Part shown: piece by piece, positions 1-7,591 of the stretch | How the letters are laid out: every line of letters starts with the position of its first letter | Numbering within the stretch: position 1 is the stretch's first letter | Source: an uncultured Clostridia bacterium | GTDB lineage: Bacteria; Bacillota; Clostridia; HGM11327 | Assembly: GCA_945918795.1 (NCBI GenBank) | Contig: CAMEIT010000015.1 | Location: 1-43,189, forward strand | Length of the DNA stretch: 43,189 nt | Reading direction: 5' to 3' | Translations under genes and position numbers: made by a program | The notes under the pieces: generated by a model | Database searches by the model: none | Seen by the model: only the letters and a program-made list of their open reading frames with translations | What the model was told of the DNA's origin: nothing

Positions 1-177
1 CTTCAACGTCTTTTCGCTTTTTGCTTTTTTAATCTCTTAAGTTCCCACATATGGGGCTTGCTCCCGCCCTACGACGCGAGATAACACACACATTCTGTTT
101 TACGTGCATATCGTTACAAAATATACACCTGTAGAACTGCTTTATCCGTTTTCGCCACCTGTTCCATTATAATACAA

Positions 178-211
178 ATCGGCAGAGAAAATAATATTCC
201 TGCCGATATTT
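178..211 (+). terminator. Terminator-like hairpin upstream of azlC
   Basis: ATCGGCAG (178-185) pairs with CTGCCGAT (200-207) around a 14-nt loop, followed by ATTTTTG. It probably ends a gene lying left of the window. The first 177 bases show no supportable gene. Confidence 0.6.
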
Positions 212-273
212 TTGTGCTTGTAAATTCTTCGATAAGAACATAAGGCAAATGATGCAAATAATTTTTATTTGTA

Positions 274-302
274 TTGAATTTTATATTTTTTTGTGCTATA
301 CT
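274..302 (+). promoter_or_regulatory. Promoter of azlCD
   Basis: TTGAAT (274-279), a 17-bp spacer, then TATACT (297-302) preceded by TGC, an extended -10. The AzlC start codon lies about 45 bases past the expected transcription start. Confidence 0.7.
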
Positions 303-355
303 TTATAAACGTGTCGTCAGCAGACAAAAAGATATGATAACAAAAGGATTTACAT

Positions 356-1084
356 ATGAAAAGTGAATTTTCAAAAGGGCTTCACGACGGTATCCCGATT
401 TGTCTGGGGTATCTGTCAGTTGCCTTTGCATTCGGAATATTCGCCTCGGGAAGCGGACTTACCGTATTTGAAACAGTACTTATATCCATGACAAACGTAA
501 CCTCCGCAGGACAGCTCGCAGCTGTACCCATAATAGCTTCAGGCGGAACTCTTATCGAGCTTGCAGTAACACAGCTCGTAATAAACCTCAGATATGCACT
601 GATGTCGATATCCTTGTCGCAAAAGCTCGACAACAAAATCAACATTATCGACCGTTTGATTATTGCATTCGTAAATACAGACGAAGTATTCGCCGTTGCA
701 TCGTCAAAAGCCTCTTTATGCTCAAAATCGTATATGTACGGACTCATCCTTACGCCGTATGTAGGCTGGAGCGTCGGCACATTATTGGGTGCGGCAGCCG
801 GAAGCATTTTGCCTCATATAATAATATCCGCACTTGGGATAGCAATTTACGGAATGTTCATCGCAATTATAGTACCTCAGGCAAAAAAGAACAGAAAAAC
901 AGCACTTTGTATACTTACCGCAATAGCACTAAGCTGTGCTTTCAGATACATTCCTGTTTTGAACACCGTATCTCAGGGATTTGTAATAATAATATGTTCC
1001 GTTGCGGCAAGCGCCTTATTTGCATTCATAGCTCCGATAGATACAAAAGAGCCTTCAGATTCAAACACTCAAAGCCGTGAATAA
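356..1084 (+). CDS. azlC: AzlC family branched-chain amino acid exporter, large subunit
   Basis: Large membrane subunit of the AzlCD two-part permease, which in Bacillus and relatives exports branched-chain amino acids and their analogues. The 242-residue protein has the family's usual length. It opens with the typical segment around GIPICLGYLSVAFAFG (residues 12-27), followed by several hydrophobic helices; the charged NTDEVFAV patch near residue 107 is also typical of AzlC. AAAAGGA lies about 8 bases before the ATG. The azlD gene follows after 32 bases, so the two form an operon driven by the promoter at 274-302. Substrate is inferred from the family. Confidence 0.9.
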   Translation: MKSEFSKGLHDGIPICLGYLSVAFAFGIFASGSGLTVFETVLISMTNVTSAGQLAAVPIIASGGTLIELAVTQLVINLRYALMSISLSQKLDNKINIIDRLIIAFVNTDEVFAVASSKASLCSKSYMYGLILTPYVGWSVGTLLGAAAGSILPHIIISALGIAIYGMFIAIIVPQAKKNRKTALCILTAIALSCAFRYIPVLNTVSQGFVIIICSVAASALFAFIAPIDTKEPSDSNTQSRE

Positions 1085-1116
1085 TACGTATGCTTTAAGA
1101 AAGGATGTAATAATAA

Positions 1117-1440
1117 TTGAACAGCTTTACTGAATTTTTAAAATATCTTGCCGTAATGGCAGGCGTTACATATCTCATACGTATGGTGCCGCTTGTGCTC
1201 GTCAAAAAGAAAATAAAGAACCGTTTTATACGTTCTTTCCTTTATTATGTGCCATACGCCGTACTCGGAGTAATGACAATACCATCAATATTTTATTCAA
1301 CAGACAGCATACTGTCGGCAGCCGCAGGATTTGTTGTGGCAGTTGTTCTTGCATTCTTTGAAAAAAGTCTGCTCACCGTTGCCGCATCTTCATGCTGTGC
1401 CGTGCTCATTGTCGAATTGATAATGCGGTATATGGTGTGA
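1117..1440 (+). CDS. azlD: AzlD family branched-chain amino acid exporter, small subunit
   Basis: Small membrane partner of AzlC. The 107-residue product is almost entirely hydrophobic, with about three to four helices, and has the AzlD-like opening TYLIRMVPLVLVKKKI followed by SFLYYVPYAVLGVMTIP. The start is TTG, supported by AAGGATG about 10 bases upstream and by the 32-base gap to azlC; no in-frame ATG fits better. Length and gene order match known azlCD pairs. The stop is followed by about 50 bases before the tRNA promoter. Confidence 0.88.
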   Translation: MNSFTEFLKYLAVMAGVTYLIRMVPLVLVKKKIKNRFIRSFLYYVPYAVLGVMTIPSIFYSTDSILSAAAGFVVAVVLAFFEKSLLTVAASSCCAVLIVELIMRYMV

Positions 1441-1489
1441 CATTTTCAATTTTATTTTGCCATTGCTCAAATTATTAAGAAAAAAGCTA

Positions 1490-1518
1490 TTGCAATTTTA
1501 TTTTTTATGTGGTATAAT
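1490..1518 (+). promoter_or_regulatory. Promoter of the tRNA-Thr/tRNA-Pro operon
   Basis: TTGCAA (1490-1495), 17-bp spacer, TATAAT (1513-1518), 23 bases before the first tRNA. It likely drives both tRNAs, which are 12 bases apart. Confidence 0.75.
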
Positions 1519-1541
1519 AATACACGTCTTGAACGTAATGT

Positions 1542-1617
1542 GCCAATGTAGCTCAGCAGGCAGAGCAGCAGTTTCGTAAACTGCAGGTCATGGGTTCGAG
1601 CCCCGTCATTGGCTCCA
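1542..1617 (+). tRNA. tRNA-Thr (anticodon CGU)
   Basis: A 76-base cloverleaf: acceptor GCCAATG pairs with CATTGGC, D-arm with AGCTCAGCAGGCAGAGC, anticodon stem GCAGT/ACTGC with loop TTCGTAA giving CGT, T-arm loop GGTTCGAGCCC, and encoded CCA (1615-1617). It reads ACG threonine codons. Confidence 0.95.
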
Positions 1618-1629
1618 CAATTTATTTTT

Positions 1630-1702
<73 letters not shown>

Positions 1703-1706
<4 letters not shown>

Positions 1707-1721
1707 TATCGAGTGTTCATA
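1703..1721 (+). repeat. Left direct repeat (attL-like)
   Basis: ACCATATCGAGTGTTCATA; identical copy at 10703-10721. The base before each copy differs (G versus T) and so does the base after (C versus A), so the exact match is 19 bp. It spans the tRNA-Pro 3' end and the first arm of the hairpin that follows. Confidence 0.75.
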
Positions 1722-1762
1722 CAGTACCTGAGTAAAGGTCGGTATGAACACTCGATTTTTTT
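1708..1762 (+). terminator. Terminator after tRNA-Pro
   Basis: Arms ATCGAGTGTTCATAC (1708-1722) and GTATGAACACTCGAT (1742-1756) form a 15-bp perfect stem with a 19-nt loop, followed by seven T. The left arm is part of the attL-like repeat. Confidence 0.85.
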
Positions 1763-1796
1763 GCGTTTTTTCTTGGCTTTGTTGGGTTTCTTGCCT

Positions 1797-3341
1797 TTAC
1801 GCCGGCTTTGTTTTGAACAAATCTATACTCGCCGACGGAAGATACTCCACCGCGACGCCCTTGCGGGTGTTGGCAATGAAGTTCTTGCGATGCTCTGGAA
1901 GCGATCCACAGCCGATCTCGATGACACCGACAAAGCGATAGTGTATCACGATCCGCTGGGTGCGGTTCTTGCCCGTTCCCTCGGTGTGGAACACCTCAAT
2001 CTTGTCGATCAGCTCTTTTAACAGTTGCGACGTCAGCGTTCCCATCTCCATAAACTTTCTTACCGCGGCGATGAAATAATCGCGGCTTTTCCTTTTCTCG
2101 TCTATGTGGGACAGCGCTTCGGTAATTTCCGCGATCTTGTTTTTCAGCGTCAATCGCTCGGCTTCGTATTTGCAGGAAAGCTCCATGAACCATTCGTCCG
2201 TTACCTTGCCGCTAATGTTGCTCTCATACAACCCGGCGTAGAGTCGGCTGACCTCCTCATTTCGCACGGTCGCCCGATGAAGCTCTGCCTCCAGATTGGT
2301 CTGCTCCTTTTGAATGTCCTTCTCGGTCTTCTGTTCAAGGAGCGTGGCAAAGGCTTCTTCGTCTTCCACAAGATTGTCCGCAATATGGGATAGTTCGAGC
2401 TTCACGACCTCTTCCAACGCATCGGCACGGATATAGTGCGTCTTCTCACAGCTACCGCGCGTATTGCCCTTATAGTTGGAACATTCAAAGCAACCGATGT
2501 CCTCCTTGTCGTGCTTGACGTGATACCACAGCTTGCTTCCGCAATCGCCGCAGACGACAAGATCGCAGAACATATTTCTCTCCTTGTTCTTGTCCTTCGG
2601 CGGTCGCTTGCGTGTTTTCTTTTGAAGCAGCGTCTGTACTCGTTCCCAGGTGTCACGGTCGATGATCGGCTCATGGACATTCTTGAAGATCGCCCAATTC
2701 TCCTGCGGATTGTCAAGTCTTGTCTTGTTCTTGAAGGACTTGGAATAGGTGCGGAAGTTGATCACGTCCCCGCAATACTCTTGCTGCGTGAGGATCTTGG
2801 TGATGGTTGACTTACACCAATGGTAAGGATTGGGCTGTGTCTTCTTTCCGCCCCTCGGAAGTCCCTTGGAATACCAATACGCCATCGGTATCATGACCTT
2901 GTTGTCTTGTAGATACCGTGCGATGGTCTCCTGTCCCTTGCCTTCCATACTCATACGGAATATGAGCTTGACGACTTCGGACGCTTCGGGGTCTATGATC
3001 CATTTCTTTTTGTTCTCGGGAGATTTCATATAACCATACGGCGGTTGTGCCAGCGGCTCGCCCGCATTGCCGCGCAGACGGTGTGAGGATCGCACCTTTC
3101 TTGAAATGTCTCTCGCGTACATCTCGTTCATGACGTTCCGGAAGGGTGCAAGCTCATTTTCTCCGTCGGCGCTATCCACGCTGTCGTTGATGGCGATGAA
3201 GCGGATATCCCTGTCCGGGAAGTAGTTGTCGGTATAATAACCTACCTGCAAATACTCTCTCCCGAGACGGGACATATCTTCTTGTGTCAAGTAGGGACTA
3301 AAAAAATTTTGAGAATTTACAAGCCGTTCATAGGTGGACAA
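1797..3341 (-). pseudogene. Large serine recombinase (TnpX-like), N-terminally truncated
   Basis: The body matches large serine recombinases. After the remnant motif DMSRLGREY and FIAINDSVDS of the catalytic domain come ARDISRKVRSSHRLRGNAGE, a recombinase domain (PPYGY to about residue 220), a zinc ribbon (CGDCGSKLW...CFECSN...C, about residues 263-298), a coiled coil and a C-terminal DUF4368-like tail. The roughly 60-70 residues bearing the catalytic Tyr-x-Arg-x-Ser are missing. The first ~14 residues of the open frame are read through the terminator hairpin of the neighbouring gene, so homology begins only near 3300. It lies about 76 bp inside the left repeat, the position expected for an integrase. 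It is almost surely inactive in strand exchange, though the DNA-binding part could still be made. Confidence 0.8.
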
Positions 3342-3360
3342 CCACCCGTGAACGGCTTGC
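3300..3360 (-). terminator. Long hairpin between recombinase genes
   Basis: CAAGCCGTTCA (3320-3330) pairs with TGAACGGCTTG (3349-3359), with an inner GGTGG/CCACC stem. On the minus strand a T-rich run (complement of 3300-3310) follows. It fits a terminator for the small recombinase gene at 3368-3763 and marks the breakpoint of the truncated recombinase. Confidence 0.65.
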
Positions 3361-3367
3361 GTTTTCT

Positions 3368-3763
3368 CTATGCTCTTTTGCCGTTCTTTGTGCGACGTTT
3401 CTTATACGCCGCCTCAAATGCCTCCATCATCGGAGTGACCGGAAGCTCGTTGTCAGGCTTGGACAGATACTCGAACCGGATGCCGTTCTCCCGGAACTTT
3501 CGCTCAAACCTCATGAAAGAGGAAGTGTCCCGGCTGATTCGCGAGGTGTCGCGGGTGAGGATCGTACCGATGTCCTGACGCTTTGCTTCGTTCAGCAGGA
3601 AGTTCATGATACCTTCCGTATGGACGCCGGAGATGCCGTCTGCCGCCACAGCAGCAGCCACCTCATAGCCTTTGTCCTTCGCATAGCGTTCCAGCTCTTC
3701 CCGCTGGTTTGCTGCCGCAAGCTGATCCGCACAGGCAACGCGGATATAAAGAAATACTTTCAT
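3368..3763 (-). CDS. Small stand-alone resolvase-domain protein with Ser-to-Ala change
   Basis: A 131-residue protein equal to the N-terminal resolvase fold only. It has MKVFLYIRVACADQ, where family members carry YxRxS: the arginine is kept but the nucleophilic serine is replaced by alanine. It then has QREELERYA, the TRDTSRISRDTSSF arginine/helix region (about residues 69-82) and a basic end. Short relatives of this kind accompany large serine recombinases in Clostridial elements, where they may act as accessory or directionality proteins; that role is inference. Its ATG overlaps the stop of the upstream remnant (ATGA), so the two were translationally coupled. Catalysis on its own is not expected. 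Confidence 0.65.
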   Translation of the reverse strand: MKVFLYIRVACADQLAAANQREELERYAKDKGYEVAAAVAADGISGVHTEGIMNFLLNEAKRQDIGTILTRDTSRISRDTSSFMRFERKFRENGIRFEYLSKPDNELPVTPMMEAFEAAYKKRRTKNGKRA

Positions 3764-4344
3764 TTGGCTTCTCCTTCTGATGTAGTGAGGAAGTCCTTGA
3801 ACTTCCAGACGATTTCTATGTTGTCGAGATCGTAAATGTAGACCGCAGAAATGAATGCGTGGGTCAGCTCATAGGTCAGAGCTTTGCAGTCGGCGTACTG
3901 ATCGCAGACAGCATCCAGCTTTTCATCCGAACAGGAGGTCTCGGAGTCAAGCTCCTTCATCCGTTCGTGACTGCGCTGGATTGCTTCATCGTTTTCAGCA
4001 ATTTTCGTGTCCGTTGCCGCCTTTTGCTGAATGTACGCTTCCTTCGTGATACTTCCGGCTGCGTACTTTTCGTAGAGCCTCAGCTTGGACGCCTTGTGCT
4101 GCTCGTTCTGCTTTTGGAGAGTACGGATTTTATCAGCACATTCCTTGATGGCAGATTTCCGAAGATCACCGACTTCTCGGTTTTGGACTGCTTCCTTCTG
4201 TGCCAAAGCGAGAAACTGAGCAATGGCATGGAAGACAACCTTCTCAATATCCATTTCCGGAAAGCTCCTGCCAACCGGACAGTCTGTGTTTCCGTTGTTG
4301 ACCGAGTGAATAGATAAGTGCGCTGTAAACGACTTCTTCGGCAC
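3760..4344 (-). pseudogene. C-terminal remnant of a second serine recombinase
   Basis: The open frame of 194 residues begins in sequence that is really the tail of tnpV in another frame. Recombinase-like sequence starts around CPVGRSFPEMDIEKVVFHAI (about residue 22) and runs through a long charged coiled coil (about 55-130) to a conserved-looking end, ALTYELTHAFISAVYIYD...IEIVWKFKD. This is the usual layout of the region after the zinc ribbon in recombinases. The catalytic and recombinase domains are absent. The junction with tnpV near 4300-4320 looks like a deletion scar. It overlaps the next gene by four bases. Confidence 0.6.
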
Positions 4345-4684
4345 GGCTACGGATATTATTCATCCGGCGAACCCACTCCATTTGATCCATGGCTTTTAGT
4401 GTCTCGCTAACACCCTCTGCCGCTTTCATTCGCTCTGTCAGATATGCAAGCATCGTTTTTGCTTCTGCGTCGATGTTTGAAAGATAACTGTTCAGAGCTC
4501 CCATAACGAGGAGTTCGTTGTACCTGCTTTTATGATTTTTCTTGATATAATCAAGATGCCTAAGTCCCCACGAGCCGACAGGCGTTTGATCGGGTATTTC
4601 AATATCCGGAATCAAAACCTCGGTTTTAATGACTTGCCCGTTAACCTTCTGCTTTACGATCGTTTTCTTGTAATCGATATTCAT
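4244..4684 (-). CDS. tnpV: TnpV family transposon-encoded protein, 3' end fused out of frame
   Basis: TnpV proteins are small accessory proteins of Tn4451-like elements with no firmly known function. Recognisable parts are IPDQTPVGSWGLRHLDYIKKN (residues ~28-48), RYNELLVMGALNSYL, then LKAMDQMEWVRRMNNIRSRAEEVVYSALIYS. Start chosen at the ATG at 4684 (MNIDYKK), preceded by GGAGAAAG; the longer frame adds a basic tail without a better binding site. Family members end shortly after the IYS segment; here the frame continues about 20 residues into the neighbouring recombinase remnant, giving 146 residues in total. The protein may still fold, but its last residues are not native. Confidence 0.75.
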   Translation of the reverse strand: MNIDYKKTIVKQKVNGQVIKTEVLIPDIEIPDQTPVGSWGLRHLDYIKKNHKSRYNELLVMGALNSYLSNIDAEAKTMLAYLTERMKAAEGVSETLKAMDQMEWVRRMNNIRSRAEEVVYSALIYSLGQQRKHRLSGWQELSGNGY

Positions 4685-5413
4685 AATTCTTTCTCCGTTT
4701 CCGCCGCTTCGATGAGACACAAAAACTTATTGACCTCTTGGCGACTTCTTTATTTTCACACACATTTTATCACATTGAATAGCTATTTGCGAATGTGCGA
4801 AACGGTGAAAGCAGATGGCTGTACATTTATGTAACAAAAGCAATCCTCTTATGATTCATGCTTTCGGGCACCGTCTATTTGTCCTCGACACCCCGGGTGC
4901 ATTGCAAAGCGGAAGTATCCGTGCAACTTATGGGAACTCAAACAGGCGACCGACTGCGTTTTCGGTCTCATAGGCTCTTACCTCTCCCGGGTACTCCGCG
5001 AGCTGCGCCTTTCGGCTACAGAAGTATCATTGTCCTTTGCATTTGTTATCGCCGTGCTTCGGGAGCAACCCGAATTCATCCGTATAAGCTTTTCTCGCTC
5101 TCTTTCATAAAGAAAGGTCATGGCGCGCCTACGGAATAGGCTGACAGACTCTTCGCCCGCCAATGCAAGTAACGTACCTGCTGAATGTATATTCGATTTT
5201 TCGTGTTCTCGGTAGGAACAAAGAGCAACGATCATATTTGTCCCTCATTTTCCCCTCCATATATATAGATTTTTATACGGCTTTTTGTAGCCCCTTTTTT
5301 AGCCAAATTCTCGATTGTTTACAAAATGTTCACATACTATAGATCTTGGAAGGTATTTTGGCGGAAATATGAGCCGTTTTAGCTGTCGAAATGAGATGTA
5401 AAGACCTTTTTTA
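4685..5413. other. Gene-poor stretch inside the element
   Basis: No confidently recognised gene. The sequence 4858-5235 is GC-richer than its flanks and holds one weak minus-strand ORF (4978-5235). The flanking 5240-5410 is AT-rich with the palindrome-like GGCTACAAAAAGCC (5280-5293 on the reverse strand). It probably marks a seam between element modules. Confidence 0.4.
4978..5235 (-). CDS. Small ORF, unrecognised
   Basis: An 85-residue frame beginning MIVALCSYREHEKSN, with GAGGG seven bases before the ATG on the minus strand. The composition is rich in Arg, Ser and Glu, with no membrane segment and no family I recognise. The end (RSSRSTRER) is low in complexity. It could be a real small protein, a remnant, or a chance frame in a GC-rich non-coding segment. 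No partner gene suggests a function. Confidence 0.25.
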   Translation of the reverse strand: MIVALCSYREHEKSNIHSAGTLLALAGEESVSLFRRRAMTFLYEREREKLIRMNSGCSRSTAITNAKDNDTSVAERRSSRSTRER

Positions 5414-5442
5414 TTGACATTTTCGGTCGCTTGTGGTAGAAT
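5414..5442 (+). promoter_or_regulatory. Promoter of the element ATPase gene
   Basis: TTGACA (5414-5419), 17-bp spacer, TAGAAT (5437-5442). It overlaps the longest possible reading frame of the next gene and so argues for the downstream ATG at 5477. Confidence 0.75.
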
Positions 5443-5476
5443 AAAAGCATCTATCATATCACGATTGGATAATACT

Positions 5477-6784
5477 ATGGAATTTGATTTTACGCACGAG
5501 CTTAAAAGGATCTATTCTTCGTGGAGAGACATAGGAACAGAGCCGAATAGCAATTTCTTTGATCTGTTCGGTCCGAAGGGTAGCGGCAAAACCAGAGCCG
5601 CACAGCTTTTCGTTCGCACCCATCCGCACTCTTATTACATTTCTTTTTCCACTCCCGGTGCGGCGCTTGGCAACTTTATTAAAATGGCACTCACCGGCGG
5701 CGGAGAAATATCCGACTGGGAGAGTGCTGTTGATGATTTTGCTGCTGCCAACAAAGGCTTAACGCTTGTATTCTTTGACGACGCTCAGGGAGAGGAAGCG
5801 GCGGAATGTATCAAGGCTTTTTCTCGTGCCATGCGCTCTGCGCGCAATATAGTCGTGTGCCGTCTCTCAACCACAACAAAGGAATACCTCGGGCAGCGCC
5901 ACGTTCGTATCGGTTACAGAACGCTTGCGGACTATATATCTTGTCTTGAAAATATGTCACGGCAGGACGTTTTGCGCCTTTGGGCGTTGACAGGCGGCAT
6001 TCCGGCAATAGCGAAAGAGATCGACCCAAGCTTATCTTATGACGAAAACATTTCAAGGCTTATGGAGTACGATTCCGCTTTTACAAATTACCTTCCGCAA
6101 ATGCTATCCGAGCATTTCCGATTCCCGGATAGTTATATGGGTATATTGTCAAGCATCGCACACGGGAAGCATCGACTTGCCGATATCGCAAAGGTCGTCG
6201 GTTTTGCATACAACAAATGCGGTACCTATCTCGACGCCCTCATCAAAAGCGGTTTTGTGAAGAAGGAGAATTCCTCATATATGCTCACAAACAGCTACTT
6301 TACGGCGTGGTGTAGATATGTATATATGAAAAAAGCTTGGCTGATTGCCAAGCCCGATCAAGTGCTGACCGAATTAAGAAACGATATTGATGGTAATCTG
6401 GCATATCCCGCTTTTAAGGAAGCTTGTTTTTGCTTTATAGACAAATGCGAACTACGCTATATCTTGCCGTTCAAGGCTTTCTCCAACTCTCAGAAATGCC
6501 GTCAGAATGTAGTGGTATCACTCGGGCACGGAGAAACATATACATTTGATTACGTTGTTATGGAAAACGATGTTCCGCATTTTATCGTCTTCCCGGATAG
6601 TATTGATACGCGCTACACAAAGGACGAGCTACCGCAGATCCTCCGCGCCGTTGAGAGAGTTAAAATGTCCTACTACTCGAAGATTCTGATCTTTTCCGTG
6701 AATCGCTTCAGCGATTGGTGCGTGCATCAAGCATCTCTTGTGGAAAATCTTCACTTGATCACTGCGGATAAGTTGAAGTATTGA
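5477..6784 (+). CDS. AAA-type ATPase (archaeal ATPase/DUF234-like)
   Basis: A 435-residue P-loop ATPase of the ATPase_2 / DUF234 kind. Walker A is GPKGSGKT (about residues 32-39) and Walker B is LVFFDDAQ (about 96-103). A sensor-like region follows, then LRLWALTGGIPAIAKEI, a motif characteristic of this family. A winged-helix segment (RLADIAKVVGFAYNKCGTYLDALIKSGFV) sits near residue 235, and the tail is DUF234-like. ATG 5477 is chosen because the promoter at 5414-5442 lies inside the longer frame. These ATPases are widespread single genes, often in mobile DNA, and their biological role is unknown. It is monocistronic: the next promoter lies at 6871. Confidence 0.75.
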   Translation: MEFDFTHELKRIYSSWRDIGTEPNSNFFDLFGPKGSGKTRAAQLFVRTHPHSYYISFSTPGAALGNFIKMALTGGGEISDWESAVDDFAAANKGLTLVFFDDAQGEEAAECIKAFSRAMRSARNIVVCRLSTTTKEYLGQRHVRIGYRTLADYISCLENMSRQDVLRLWALTGGIPAIAKEIDPSLSYDENISRLMEYDSAFTNYLPQMLSEHFRFPDSYMGILSSIAHGKHRLADIAKVVGFAYNKCGTYLDALIKSGFVKKENSSYMLTNSYFTAWCRYVYMKKAWLIAKPDQVLTELRNDIDGNLAYPAFKEACFCFIDKCELRYILPFKAFSNSQKCRQNVVVSLGHGETYTFDYVVMENDVPHFIVFPDSIDTRYTKDELPQILRAVERVKMSYYSKILIFSVNRFSDWCVHQASLVENLHLITADKLKY

Positions 6785-6870
6785 AATATAGTGTTAGGTT
6801 TATAAGGACCTTTGGAATTTACTTTTTATGAACATGCACAGAAAATATGAAAATTTATTGAAAAAACATA

Positions 6871-6899
6871 TTGACAAGGATCTTATTATATGTTACCAT
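6871..6899 (+). promoter_or_regulatory. Promoter of the peptide/ABC exporter region
   Basis: TTGACA (6871-6876), 17-bp spacer, TACCAT (6894-6899) with an extended -10 TGT. It lies upstream of the small ORFs at 7013 and 7303 and could drive the set through the ABC gene. Confidence 0.65.
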
Positions 6900-7012
6900 A
6901 TAGATGGTGAATGATATTGAACAGGTATCACTACAGTAATTTTATTAATTGAGAAAGACAAGTATAGAGTTATAGGCTTTGGAAGCACATTATTAATTTA
7001 AGGAAACGAGCA

Positions 7013-7159
7013 ATGTATAGGCTTAAACAGATTGGAAAGTATGATAATATATCAAAATATGTTCATGGTCAGCATAGGTATTTTATGGACTGCCGATGGC
7101 ATGCTATGTCTTCATGTAAAAAATTAAATCTTACAGAATCGGAATGCACAAATTTATGA
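7013..7159 (+). CDS. Small Cys-containing peptide ORF (possible second precursor or remnant)
   Basis: A 48-residue frame, not homologous to anything I recognise, with AAGGAAA about 7 bases before the ATG. It begins MYRLKQIGKYDNISKYV and ends with three cysteines spread over the last 23 residues. The RLKQIGKYD start loosely recalls PYKLGSLDS of the peptide encoded at 7303, which hints at a related leader, but similarity over so few residues is weak. It lies 111 bases downstream of a good promoter. It could equally be a chance frame in a 400-base interval. Confidence 0.35.
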   Translation: MYRLKQIGKYDNISKYVHGQHRYFMDCRWHAMSSCKKLNLTESECTNL

Positions 7160-7215
7160 TAGGGTAATTTTGTGCTTTTTTATTATCAAATATAATACGG
7201 ATGGAGATAAAACCG

Positions 7216-7302
7216 ATGAAAAGGGTTGCTTTGATAGGTGAGAATTCAGTCGAATATGTAAGTACTTTAATTGATATATGGAAAGGAGGGAGTATAAACG
7301 AT
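7216..7302 (+). pseudogene. N-terminal stub of an AMP-binding ligase
   Basis: Starting at the ATG at 7216 (GGAG nine bases before it), the frame reads MKRVALIGENSVEYVSTLID followed by IWKGGS. This matches the opening of AMP-forming acyl/aminoacyl ligases, where the pattern (I/V)AL...N..EY....LA(I)WK.G is typical. Nothing after residue 26 fits: the frame runs straight into the small peptide gene at 7303. It is best read as a ligase gene deleted after its first ~29 codons, or as a translated leader for the peptide. The assignment rests on a short segment. Confidence 0.5.
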
Positions 7303-7470
7303 ATGAAACCATATAAGTTAGGTTCTCTTGACAGCACTAGAGATGCTGTTTTAAGATGCAGTAATACAACAAAGATGTGTACCGCGGTGAGCACATGTGG
7401 CACTGGTAATGACACTGCAACATTAAACGCCGAAAACTATGAAGCAGTCAAAGCATCATACTCAAAATAA
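7303..7470 (+). CDS. Cys/Thr/Ser-rich small peptide, putative RiPP precursor
   Basis: A 55-residue peptide. The leader-like part MKPYKLGSLDSTRDAVLR (1-18) is followed by a core-like part with Cys at 19, 26 and 32 and many Thr/Ser (SNTTKM, TAVST, GTGNDTAT), and a tail ending NYEAVKASYSK. AGGAGG lies at 7284-7289, 13 bases before the ATG, slightly farther than ideal. The (K)LG..(D)ST start and clustered cysteines recall Clostridial Cys-rich bacteriocin precursors such as the CLI_3235 class, but no radical-SAM or other known maturase is encoded nearby. An ABC exporter gene follows after about 120 bases and a BtrH_N-like protein after that. A modified, exported peptide is inferred; function is unknown. 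The same frame is open upstream into the ligase stub. Confidence 0.5.
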   Translation: MKPYKLGSLDSTRDAVLRCSNTTKMCTAVSTCGTGNDTATLNAENYEAVKASYSK

Positions 7471-7520
7471 GTTCGAATTATCAATATTCGTGAATGTAGA
7501 ACAACTCATTTAAAATGTAA

Positions 7521-7541
7521 AATATGCCGCTCAAGCATATT
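7521..7541 (+). other. Short hairpin between peptide gene and exporter gene
   Basis: AATATGC (7521-7527) pairs with GCATATT (7535-7541) around a 7-nt loop. There is no T run. It may set the ratio of the peptide to the exporter by mRNA processing, which is inference. Confidence 0.35.
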
Positions 7542-7591
7542 TAACTATACTCAATATTACTGATAAATATAGTATGCAGGAAAGGAAAACT

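Noticed and set aside
1713..2393. Plus-strand frames opposite the truncated recombinase
   Set aside because: No homology, no ribosome site, and the minus-strand frame shows clear recombinase domains.
5280..5300. GGCTACAAAAAGCC-type inverted repeat as a terminator
   Set aside because: Stem of about four base pairs with no suitable T run and no gene ending nearby.
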